NCBI GenBank assembly: GCA_930367215.1
Contig: OV884060.1
Location: 179,687,253-179,751,252 of the forward strand
Source: Pollenia angustigena
Taxonomy: Eukaryota; Arthropoda; Insecta; Diptera; Polleniidae
Direction of reading: 5' to 3'
Length of the DNA: 64,000 nucleotides
Shown here in pieces: positions 12,148-22,025 of this stretch. The translations under genes were made by a program, and so were the position numbers. Position 1 is the first letter of the stretch; each line of letters begins with the position of its first letter. The notes beneath the pieces were generated by a model. The model was not told the origin of the DNA. It saw only the letters and a program-made list of their open reading frames with translations, and made no database searches.

Positions 12148-12370
12148 GCCTCCTGAATTTTCTTCGATTTTTTCCTACAAAAACGAGTTCGAAAACAAAA
12201 AAATTTATCGTAAGAACAATTTTTGATTTTTAGTTGAACTGTTAATTTTTAATTTTTGATATTCTTTAATTAGGCTTGAGTTCATCAAATTTAATTTTCA
12301 TTAAATTATTTTCACTGAGGGAAGGAATTTTACAACTAGGAATTTTTATTAAAATTTATTGATAATTTTT

Positions 12371-12490
12371 CTTGGCTGAGCTGGGATTTGAACGCGGGTT
12401 GATCTTTACATGTTTCAAGTAACACCACTTTCTATCGTCAGAAGATCTTTGTGTTCTACCCACTGCACCACTGCGGTGCCCGTTAGCCAA
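12371..12490 (-). repeat. tRNA-like module with A-box and B-box
   Basis: Reading the minus strand, TGGTGCAGTGG (12470-12460) fits the Pol III A-box consensus TRGYNNARNGG and GTTCAAATCC (12393-12384) fits the B-box. They are separated by about 66 nt, longer than in a normal tRNA. The surrounding AGTCAAACATCAATC and AATTAGGCTTGAGTTCAT blocks match the foldback family at 40.2-41.7 and 52.9-55.7 kb. No functional tRNA cloverleaf is claimed. Confidence 0.6.
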
Positions 12491-12779
12491 CAGTCAAACA
12501 TCAATCTTTACCCAGTATCGTAATAAAAGTTGTTGAAAATTATCTGAACTTTCATAATCTGCAAAAAAATCTCGAAAAAAAATCGAAGAAAATTCAGAAT
12601 TTATTAAAATATGGAAAAATATATATTTTGAAATTTTGGGCGGCTCCAAACCCGACTAAGAGCTATGGTCTCTTGAGCAAAGTTTCTCAGAATCACCTAT
12701 AGATTACGTTTTTGCTATACGCTTCATCAAAAATAAAATTAACCCGCCCTAGGCCCTAGAAACTTAAAATTTGGACCAG

Positions 12780-13260
12780 AGATTGGTCACTTCCCAAATC
12801 GATCCACTAAGACGGGATTTTTGGAAATTCGAATGTTTAAGGGGTAAAAAGGGTAAAAACGGGAAAATTCGGTAACCTTATATCTTCAAAAAAAATTTAA
12901 CACTTATTATTGTTCTTTAGAAAAATAAGCGGACAGATGTCTGGTACTTTTTTGAAATTCGCCCTTTTAGGGAGTAAACGGGTAAAACCTGAATTTTTTA
13001 ACTTTTTTGACACCCCATTTTTCTTTTGAACCAATAAACATAGAAACAAAGTTTATACCACCACCATACCACATTCGATACAAATTTGGTACTTTTTCGA
13101 AATTCGAACATTTAAGGGGTGAAAATCGTAACTATTCTTGGTACTTTTTTTTACAAAATATTTTCCTCAATTCATTGACATATTCTTACTATTATGGGCT
13201 GCCACTACAATACTGAAATTTTTGATACTTTAATAGGGAAAAATATAGTACCCAAAAAAG
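12780..13260. repeat. degenerate AAATTCGAA / GGGGTAAAA repeat tract
   Basis: Repeated blocks such as TTTGGAAATTCGAATG...GGGGTAAAA and GAAATTCGAACATTTAAGGGG recur two to three times. The same family appears at about 56110-56200. Confidence 0.5.
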
Positions 13261-13448
13261 GAAATACGAGAAATTTTATAGTTTTCTTTAGCTTTTTGGT
13301 AATACTAAAGTAGCGGGTTAAATGCTAGAATTTAAACAAGTTTAAACCTAGACAAATATACTTTGTCATAAAAATATGTCCACGAAAAAAAGGAGACGCT
13401 AACGAAGTAGCGGGTATATGCTAGTACGATAAAAAGTAAACCTAGACT

Positions 13449-13640
13449 TAAGATAAGAAATAAACATAAACACGTTTTTATAAATATTCTTAGAACTTTG
13501 TTATGTAATTTAAAGTAAAATGAAGATAAGGATAAGAAATAGCATTTAAACAGTTCGTATAAACATTTTTAGAACTATGAAATATATTATAAAGTAAAGT
13601 GAAGATAAGGATAAGAAATAAACATAAAAAAAAATATAAA
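13449..13640 (+). repeat. tandem repeat, about 95-105 bp, two units
   Basis: Units share GATAAGAAATA, TATAAA-ATT-TTAGAACT and AAAGTAAA-TGAAGATAAG. Two full copies and a partial third. Confidence 0.65.
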
Positions 13641-13838
13641 TGCTAACCACTTAAACAAAAATGCAAGTGCTTATCGCTTAAACAAAAATACAAGGGATCG
13701 TATTTCTATGTTAATAATGCATTAAGTGTTTTATCGATCACATGCTACATTTAAACTGTAATAGCACACTAAGAAAATAGAGTTCTTGTTCAATGTTTTG
13801 GTTGTGTGTCTATAAGATACTTGTCTAAAAGTAAAAAT

Positions 13839-14237
13839 TGTTACGACACATTGTTTTGGGTTTAAAAATTTATTACAGAGCTACCTAAACAAGAGCGGCA
13901 AGCGTTTTTTAAACATGCAAATTCTATTGCCAATACATTTTCAATAAAATTAAACTACCAAGCGAACTATCAAATAAGATTTTCCAGCCGGGTGGTGTTA
14001 AAATCGCGTTCTAAAGGTTTGTTTCGTATAAACTGTATGAAAATGATAAGTTTTGACATAAAACAGACGCTTGCCGCTCTTATTTAGGTAGCTCAGTTAC
14101 GAATGAAAATTTTATTTAAAATTATTGACAACAAATTATATAGAAACAAAATCTGATATGATTTAAATATAAAATATGAAACAAAGTATTTTATAACAAG
14201 TTGTTTGTAAGTAATATAAATTATAAATTCTTTAACA
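13839..14237 (-). repeat. 3' LTR of the composite copia (contains a MITE)
   Basis: 175 bp of LTR plus a 221-bp MITE and its TTA duplication. Just inside it, 14238-14250 read on the minus strand gives a purine-rich GTTTGAGGAAGGG, the polypurine tract that identifies this as the 3' LTR. Confidence 0.9.
13876..14096. mobile_element. MITE CWGAGCTACCTAAA, copy 1, inside the LTR
   Basis: Left end CAGAGCTACCTAAACAAG, right end inverted CTGAGCTACCTAAATAAG. TTA duplicated at 13873-13875 and 14097-14099. The intact LTR at 29601 gives the empty site TTTATTACGAATG, proving the insertion. A second copy is at 39916-40128. Confidence 0.85.
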
Positions 14238-14361
14238 CCCTTCCTCAAACGACTTGTATACCAGATTTCTTTCTGAGATATTCTAGCTTTGTTGAATTTA
14301 GAGACTTAGTAAGCATATCGGCTAACATATCTTCACTTGGACAATATACACATTGAATCTG

Positions 14362-15333
14362 TTAATCATCGACATGTTGTTTGACGAAATACTTCTTCGT
14401 ATCTATATGTTTTGTTCTGCAGCTAAATCGTCCATCTTCAACTAAGCGTAAGCAACTTTGGTTATTTTCAAATATTACTGTGGGTTCAGTTTGCTTTAAA
14501 TTCATGCCTTCTAAAAGGGTACGCAACCAGACAGCTTCTTTGCAGGTTTCAGAAAGTGATATGAACTCAAACTCTGTAGATGATAGAGCAACACACGATT
14601 GCTTTCTACAACACCAACTAATACTTCCGTTATTAATCTGAAAAATAAATCCAGTATTAGATTTGCTATCAAGATTATTTTCTGTCCAATTTGCATCTGC
14701 ATAGCCTATCAACTTATTATTATTGCTTGATTTATTTTCACTTAGTTTTAAGTAAAGCTCGGCGGTGCCTTTTAAATATCGTAAAATACGTTTGAGTTCG
14801 TTCCAATCTTCATTATTAGGAGAACAAACCTTTTGAGCTAAAATTGAAACATTGGATGCTATATCAGGTCGAGTATTGACACTAATATATAGTAATGAAC
14901 CGATTAGTTTCCTGTACTTTTCATTACAAACTAGATTTTCAGAAAATGATTTTCCATAACCAGGATCAAGAGGAAATTTTGATATTTTTGCATTTTCCAT
15001 ACCGAATTCTTGTATTAAGTTCTTAATATAATTATTTTGTCGTATACAAAATTTATATTCATTATCTTTTATAACTTCCAAACCAAGATAATGACGGACT
15101 TCTCCAAGATTGTTAATTTCGAAATTTTCTTTTAATAATTTTTCAATTTCATCAATTGATTTTTTATTTTTGGCAGCTATCAAAATATCATCGACGTAAA
15201 TAAGTATGTATATACTCCCTTCCTCGACGAGATATTTCGTATAAAAACATGGGTCTGCTGAATTTTGTTTAAAATTTCCTTTAAGTAAAACACTATGGAG
15301 AGCCTTGTTCCACACATTCTCAGCTTGCTTCAA
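14362..15333 (-). pseudogene. copia RT (C-terminal part) and RNase H
   Basis: Reads LKQAENVWNKAL, then ILIYVDDILIA (the copia catalytic YVDD), SLLYISVNTRPDIASNVSIL and the RNase H block WCCRKQSCVALSSTEFEFIS. It is in the same frame as the RT part at 15337-15585 but separated by an in-frame TAA at 15339-15337. It ends about 110 bp before the PPT. Confidence 0.9.
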
Positions 15334-15336
15334 ACT

Positions 15337-15585
15337 TTATAAGCTCTTATTTAATTTACAAACATGTTGTGAACTCATTTCTTCAAAACCAGGTGGTTGC
15401 TTCATGTATATATCATTTTCCAACAAACCATTTAGGAAAGCGGACTTAACGTCTACATGAACAACTGTCATATTAGTAGATCCTGCAACTGATAACAGTG
15501 TTCTAAATGTGGATTGACTGACGACTGGGGCAAATATTTCATTATAATCAGTGCCATATTTCTGACTTAATCCCCTAGCTACCAA
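15337..15585 (-). pseudogene. copia RT N-terminal part
   Basis: Reads GLSQKYGTDYNEIFAPVVSQ and VDVKSAFLNGLLENDIYMKQ, then PPGFEE, the canonical copia RT start. It ends at the nonsense codon just before the next block. Upstream it is disrupted by a short insertion and a duplication. Confidence 0.9.
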
Positions 15586-15669
15586 ACGAGCTTTAATACT
15601 GTTTTATATTATTAAATACATCACGTTTTATTTTGTATATCCATTTACAACGTACCAGTTGTCTTTAAC

Positions 15670-15728
15670 ATTGCGATTTATTTATTTATTTATTAATCCA
15701 TATTGTAATACAAAGCCATTTGGGCCAT
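15670..15728 (-). mobile_element. LINE 3'-tail-like fragment inserted in the copia RT region
   Basis: On the minus strand it reads GGCCCAAATGGCTTTGTATT followed by AATAAATAAATAAATAAA. This closely resembles the last about 60 bp of the LINE at 16651-21379 (GGCCTAAATGGCTTAATATT then AATAAATGAATAAA). Probably a severely 5'-truncated insertion. Confidence 0.5.
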
Positions 15729-15851
15729 CATCTTTCATAGCACATATCCAATCGATTCGTTGGGAAGATTGCATAGCTTTCATAGCACATCAAAGCCATC
15801 ATCTTTCATAGCACATATCCAATCGATACGTTGGGAAGATTGCATAGCTTC
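15724..15851 (-). repeat. tandem duplication of about 70 bp in copia coding sequence
   Basis: CCATCATCTTTCATAGCACA and the following ATCCAATCGAT-CGTTGGGAA block occur twice, at about 15727-15780 and 15798-15848. The duplication breaks the frame between the linker and the RT. Confidence 0.8.
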
Positions 15852-16202
15852 GTTATATGTTTTCGGTTCAATAATTTCATTACTTTCTGTCCGTAAAGTT
15901 AAAATATTTGGCCTTTTTCCTTTAGTACTCCTAGCAGATCTTCTCAAACTATTTTCCTTTACATTATTTTCATTTACGTTATGATCAAGAGCTGGACTTG
16001 AGCCAGCGTAAACTGGACTTTCATCATAGTCATCAAGGCTACAAAACGAGTTATCATCTGAAATAACAATTTCATTTATGTTGCTTTTATTTTCATTTTC
16101 TTCAAAATTAATTGCTTCCTTTTCATTTTGGTAATTTTCTTTAGAACACATTGTTTCTACTAATATTTCCTCCTCATGGAAATTAGTTTTTGTAGAAATC
16201 AT
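15780..16202 (-). pseudogene. copia integrase-RT linker region
   Basis: Acidic, Asn/Glu-rich linker (NENKSNINEIVISDDNSFCS) followed by LRRSARSTKGKRPN and KTYNEAMQSSQRIDWICAMK, the conserved start of the copia RT region. It is in a different frame from the integrase piece upstream. Confidence 0.8.
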
Positions 16203-16212
16203 ATTAGAATTT

Positions 16213-16659
16213 TTAAGCCAATTCTAATAAATGATAACCTTTACATACATATTCTTCACTTCTGTTATCTAACTTTCTTAGTTTCTCCTTGGGAGTTAAG
16301 ACAAATGCCCTCGAACCAAAAATTTTTAAATTTTCTATATTAGGTTTCTTATTATTTGGAAGTTTTGAATCAGTTAATAAACATCGGACCATTTCCACTA
16401 AGTACCTATTTTTTCTTTCAGCAACACCATTTTGCTGTGGATTATAAGGAACTGTAAATTGCTGTTGAATTCCAAGATTTTCTAAATGGGACTTAAGGGT
16501 ATTATTTGTGTATTCTCCTCCATTATCCGATCTCATTATTTTTGGGTATATTCCAAATTTATTTCTGACCATTTCTAAATATATTTTAGTCTTTTCAAAA
16601 ACATCTGACTTATTGCGTAATAGATAAATTACCGTATATCGACTAAAATCTGGCAGCAC
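16213..16659 (-). pseudogene. copia integrase core and truncated C-terminal region
   Basis: Contains DFSRYTVIYLL, MRSDNGGEYTNN and VPYNPQQNGVAERKNR, the catalytic-core blocks of copia integrases. About 40 residues usually found between the LP segment and the IFGSRAFV segment are missing. The N-terminal half of the core lies at 21385-21912, beyond the LINE inserted here. Confidence 0.9.
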
Positions 16660-17124
16660 TATGCTTGAGTAGACGCGTGTTTTTTCGACAGCTAATCATT
16701 TCTTTACTTTTTAACTTTATAAATTAATAATAAATTGCTAAAAATTAGAAGTTTTTGTTTTTAATGACGTTAATAATTAATTACGTTAATAAAATTATTT
16801 AAATAATTGAAGGCTTAGTTATTTCGTTGAAATAGCCTGTTGCAGTTGTTGTTGCTGTTGCTTGTGTTATTCTCTGCCGCCATTTACGTGCTTGCATATT
16901 TACATATATACTTACATATAGTTAATTGTTTAACAATATAGAAACAAAATAATAATTAAATCACTGTGTTTCTGAATATTTCAAACTAATTGAAGTTTGT
17001 TATATGTATTTTGCTGGTTTTTTAATAATATTCTTTTGCTGTTGTTGTTGCTGGTGTGATTTCTTTGCCGCCATTTATTATACACATATATATACATATA
17101 TATAAAAAGTACGTATTGTTCAAA

Positions 17125-18036
17125 ATGCCTGCCGCCAGAGTACAATACAAATGTGGTGATTGTCATGATGTTATTACAAAGGCTCAGTCTAGCGTTCAAT
17201 ATAAAGCCTGTGCTAACTGGTTTCATGTGTCATGTGCTGGCTTGAATGATAAGGCCCTTTCCTCGCTAAAAGATTGCAAGTCTTTGTCGTTTTCTTGCAA
17301 ACCTTGTAATTCTGATTCTTCACCTGGCTTGAAACTGTTGCGGCAGGAGATCAGTGAACTAAACACTAAACTTGACACTTTTATTGGTAAAGCTGACACC
17401 GAACAAGCTGCCATCCACAAAACCTTAGCGGACACCGTTAACAGCTTTAAAGCAGAAATTGCGAGTTGCCTGAAGGATATGAAGTCTGAAATTTTGGATT
17501 GTAACAAGCTTATTCATCATATGGATTCGTCTACTAATAAAAAAATATCCGAGTTAGAGGTGGAAAACAATGTGTTACATAAAAGAATTAACCGAGGTGA
17601 TATTGTTGTCAGTGGCTTACCTGATGGCTTGGATAATCTTATTTCACCTATAGTAAAAATCGGTTCTATTTTCAATATTGAGATTTCTCCCTTAAACATT
17701 AATCATGCTTGTTATTTTAATAATCGAAAGGCTGTTTTATATAAATTTAATAATGTATTTTTGCGTGATAGCATCATGAAAGCCTATTTTAAGACCAAAT
17801 CTATAAAAATTTGTGATGTAATTGGTGGTGAGATTGATATGCGCCTGTATTTAAATGACCATTTTTCCCCGGCGTCTGGTAAATTAAATTATATTTGTAA
17901 GAGGCTATTGCATAAAAAAATCATCACGAAGTACAGAATATTAAATACAGATATTGTTAAAGCTAAGCTTGTATTGGCTAATGGTAAGGAAGTTGTTTAT
18001 AACTTTTTGGAATGTACTTCTCTTCTTGATGAATAA
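17125..18036 (+). CDS. LINE ORF1 protein with PHD-like zinc finger
   Basis: 303 codons, intact. The ATG at 17125 (MPAARVQYKCGDCHD) is preferred over the in-frame upstream ATG at 17056 because the finger starts immediately after. Cys/His spacing C-x2-C...C-x4-HxxC...C-x2-C fits a PHD-like finger, known from ORF1 of CR1-group LINEs. A coiled-coil-like stretch follows (ISELNTKLDTFIGKADTEQA). Function in the family: an RNA-binding partner of the retrotransposition complex. Confidence 0.8.
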   Translation: MPAARVQYKCGDCHDVITKAQSSVQYKACANWFHVSCAGLNDKALSSLKDCKSLSFSCKPCNSDSSPGLKLLRQEISELNTKLDTFIGKADTEQAAIHKTLADTVNSFKAEIASCLKDMKSEILDCNKLIHHMDSSTNKKISELEVENNVLHKRINRGDIVVSGLPDGLDNLISPIVKIGSIFNIEISPLNINHACYFNNRKAVLYKFNNVFLRDSIMKAYFKTKSIKICDVIGGEIDMRLYLNDHFSPASGKLNYICKRLLHKKIITKYRILNTDIVKAKLVLANGKEVVYNFLECTSLLDE

Positions 18037-18273
18037 TCAAAATTTAATAATTCAAACTTTTTAGAAATAGTTTTTTGCTCTAATTATTCTTGTTATTAAA
18101 AATTGTTAAATAAATTTTCTTTTATTTGCTTTTTACTTTTTATTGAACTCAATTGTTTTATATGATTAGTTGTTGGAGTAATGTAATCTGAATTGAATTA
18201 ATGTATACTTTTATATTTATATATAGTTATCCTTTGTCTTTATGGTTCCCCGCCGCATCATTTTGTTTCTACT

Positions 18274-21099
18274 TTGATGTCTTCTAATCATAATATTGGT
18301 CCGGTACTCAGTAGCAAATCTGATATAGATGCAGCATTGCGATTTTATCAACAAAAAGTCAACGTAGCTCATCTTAACTGCCAAAGCATAAGACCTTCTG
18401 CAAATTTTTCGAAAGTTGATGAGCTTAGATCTCTTTTAGTTGGTTCATCTCTTAGTATTTTTGCTATTACTGAGACTTGGTTAAAACCGTATGTATCGAA
18501 TCGAGCTGTTGAGATTTCTGGTTACAAATTTTGTCGCAATGATCGCTTAAACTCAAGAGGAGGTGGTGTTGGTATGTATATATCTGTTGGTCTTAAGTAT
18601 AAAATAGTCTTTAAATCCTCTGAGCCTGGGATTTGTGAATCTCTTTTTATTGAAATTATTGCTAACGAATACAAAATGTTGTTCGGAGTTGTCTATTTAC
18701 CCTATGGTGATCTTGTTTCTTTTGAGAATTTGCATAGTGATTTGTTTCTTGCTTATACAAATATTGTTGTGGTTGGAGATTTTAACTGTAATATGTTTGA
18801 CCCAGTTAAATCTGTCAATATGAGGACTATGTGCTTAAGAAATAATTTGTCTGTAGTCCATAATTCATTGCCCACCCATTTTGATGTGGCTCATGGATCT
18901 ACATCTTTAATTGATCTTTGGTTGGTAAGCAGTAGTTGTCAGGCTAAGTTTTCTTATCAGTTCCAATGTCCTTTAATTTCTCACCATGCATTAATATTAT
19001 CCTCTTTTGATGTGACGTTTGATAAAATGGTTGACTTTATTGAATATCGTGATTTTAATTCTATAAATTGGGACGGAGTATCTAACTTTTTGTCTAACTA
19101 TGACTTTTCGGACTTCCCTTTAGGTAATGTTAACGAAATGTGCGAATCTTTAAATTCTGTTTTTAATACTCTTCTTACGTTTGTTCCCTTAGTCAGAAGG
19201 AAAGTTTGTAGGAACGAGTCTAATTGGATTAATTCTAAACAAATTGTGTTTGCTAGGTCTATTTGTTATTTGGCTTACCGTTCCTATATGGCTAATCGCT
19301 CCGAAACGAACTGGAAAATTTATTGTAAATACCGTAATAGAGTAAAAACTGTTATTAGGAAGGCTAAGAGGAATTATTTCTCTAAAATATTTCGTAATAT
19401 GGATGTTCGTAATGTATGGAGAACCCTAAAAAGCCATGGCTGCTTAGACTCTGATTCGGAAAACTTTTTTGGAAATGTCAATTTATTGAACGATTTCTTT
19501 GTTGGCAGTGGTAGTGATGTATTGGAGAATTTAGAATTTAATGACTTTATTGAATCTCCTAATTGTTTTTCATTTCATTGCGTTTCAGAATTAGAAGTTA
19601 TTGATGCACTTGATAAAGTTCGGTCTCAAGCGTTAGGAATTGACAATGTTCCAGCTCGCTTTATTAAAATGGTATTTCCCTTTTTGTCTAGATATATACT
19701 GCATCTATTTAATACCATTTTAACTACTTCTACTTTTCCGCAAGCTTGGAAGATTGCCCGTATTACTCCAATTCCAAAAACTCGAGTAGTAAATGAACCC
19801 GGAGACCTTAGACCAATTTCTATCCTTCCGGCTTTGTCTAAAGCTCTTGAGCATATAATGAAACAGCAGATGTTGGATTCTACTTTTTTGAATATTAGTA
19901 ACAACCAATATGCATTTCGCAATGGCTTTAGTTCTACGCTGATGATTCTTGATCTTACTGAGCATATCCGTCAAAATATCAATGAGAATAATCTTAGTGT
20001 TCTTATTTCTCTTGATCTTGCTAATGCTTTTGGTTCTATTTGTCATTCTATGATGATGGGGAAACTCAGGGATGAATATAATTTCTCTAAATCAGCTTGT
20101 AAACTTATTTTTTCATATTTGGCTGGCAGATCTCAATATGTTGAACATAATGGTGCTACTTCTGCTTTGCGTGTCTTAACTACGGGTATACCTCAAGGTT
20201 CCGTTTTAGGGCCATTACTTTTTATGTTATATATTAATAGTTTATCTGACTTTGTTACAACATCGTTATGTTAACCATTCATTTTTGCCGATGATGTCTT
20301 CTTACTCTTCAAAAGCAGAGTTGATTTTAGTGATGTTTTACAGAATAATATAAATTATTGCTTAGACCGGGTATGTGAATGGACTTCTTTCAATTCGTTA
20401 TCGATTAATCCTAGTAAGTCTAAAGCAATGATGTTTGGACCAACCAGTCGTTTTTATCCTGACATTAATATAGTTTTGAGCAATACTCCTATTTCTTTGG
20501 TGGACCATATTAAGTGTCTTGGTGTATATTTGGATAGTAAACTCTCTTTTGATCCCCATATTAATATGGTTTATGGTAAAATTTATGGTATATTGCGTAA
20601 AATTCATTCTACTAATTTGTACTTGCCTCTGCGAGTTAAGTATAACTTGGCACATGCTTTGCTGTTTTCTAATATCTTATATGGCCTTGAGGTTTACTCA
20701 GGTACTGGTTCTATGCGTTTGAGGATGATCAGGCGTATTTTCAATCTAATAGTTCGTTTTGTTTATAATGTTAGACGCTATGAACATGTTTCTAATTTTG
20801 CTTTTAGCTTTCTTGGGTGTACTTTTAATAACTTTATTAAATATCGGAACATGATTTTGTTTTATAAAATTATCAAAAATGGTAAACCACCTGAATTATT
20901 AAGCTCCTTTGAGTTTATGCGTTCTTCTAGGAATCCCTTAATTCGTATACCAAGAATCTCAACTTCCGGTTTCGAAAAATCTTTTATTGTTCGGATTGCT
21001 AGGCTTTGGAACTTTTTACCATTTTCGTTACGAGTTTTTTCCTATTCAAATAATGTTTTCCGGGTAAAAATTTTAGACTTCCTTAATAATCTTGATTAG
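18274..21099 (+). pseudogene. LINE ORF2 endonuclease-reverse transcriptase with one nonsense codon
   Basis: The frame is open except for TAA at 20272-20274. The N-terminus has APE-type endonuclease blocks (VAHLNCQSIRPS, ITETWL, RGGGVGMYI, VVGDFNCN). The RT has SVLISLDLANAF and GIPQGSVLGPLLFMLYINSL; then the stop; then FADDVFLLFK, the catalytic FADD. The stop therefore removes the active site and C-terminus. 941 codons would be the full frame, typical of CR1/Jockey ORF2. Confidence 0.85.
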
Positions 21100-21255
21100 C
21101 TACTGATGGACGATAATTATAATATTTATATTTAAAGGTGGCTGGGGAGCCTTAATCCGAAGTAATAGTATGTATATTATTCTTATATTTGTATATTATT
21201 TTTAATTTTCATTTTATTAGTTTTTATTATGAATTATAATTATTATTAATGAATG

Positions 21256-21912
21256 TTATATACACATATATATATATATGTAGCTTAAGCATATATCACT
21301 TGTAATATTGGTTTTTGGCCTAAATGGCTTAATATTACACAAATAAATGAATAAATAAAATAAATAAAATAAAATAAATGTGAGAAAATAACGAAAACCA
21401 CTAAATGTGCAAGTCTGCATTGGACCACAAACGTCACTATGAATTAAATCCATAACACTTTTCGTTATAGAACTTGAAGTTTGAAAAGGAGTCCTCACCA
21501 TTTTACTTTTGATACAAATTTCACAAGTTTTTCTAACGCCACAATCAATAATATTAAAATCGCTTACCGTATATCCATGTTGCATTTTTCTTACATCATT
21601 TATATTTTTATGACCAAAAATTCTGTGCCAATAGTGTTGAGATTTTTCTTCTTTGCATTCAGCAACCATTACTTTTTCTTTACAAGACGTACGTAAAATA
21701 AATAATTCATTCTTGTTATCTGCAACTGCGACTTCTTTACCCGAACTGTTTTGAATATTGCATAAGGATTCGTGGAAAACTACCCGAAATCCGTTCTTCA
21801 TAATTTTATTTACTGATAGTAGATTACCATGGAATCTCGGAATTAATAAAACATCTTTAATATCTATTGTTTGCTTTTTATTATTGCTATTAAGCAAACC
21901 TATTCTGCACAT
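21256..21912 (-). pseudogene. copia GAG-pre-integrase and start of integrase
   Basis: Reads KDVLLIPRFHGNLLSVNKIM, HYWHRIFGHKNI, TCEICIKSKM and VMDLIHSDVCGPMQTC, the copia pre-integrase zinc-binding and rve-start signature. True copia sequence stops near 21381 (GFRYFLTF); the last about 40 codons of this ORF are read from the inserted LINE 3' end. Confidence 0.85.
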
Positions 21913-22025
21913 ACCTTTACCACTTGATTCAATTTGTTTGTTTGTTTGTTTATTTTTATTATTAGTATTTTCATACTTTTAAAATTCACCCTGTGGTTAC
22001 ATAAATTTACATTTTTGTGTTTGCT

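Larger units (their letters stand above)
16651..21379 (+). mobile_element. CR1/Jockey-like LINE inserted in the copia integrase
   Basis: About 4.7 kb: 5' UTR with two GTTGTTGTTGCTG...TGCCGCCATTTA blocks, ORF1 with a PHD-like finger, ORF2 with endonuclease and RT, and a 3' end in (AATAAA)n at 21341-21379. It separates the integrase blocks FLTF (21385 side) and DFSRY (16650 side), so it is younger than the copia. No clear target duplication was identified. Confidence 0.85.

Noticed and set aside
12371..12490. Functional tRNA gene
   Set aside because: A- and B-boxes fit, but the T-stem and acceptor stem do not pair and the spacing is too long; kept as a tRNA-like module only.
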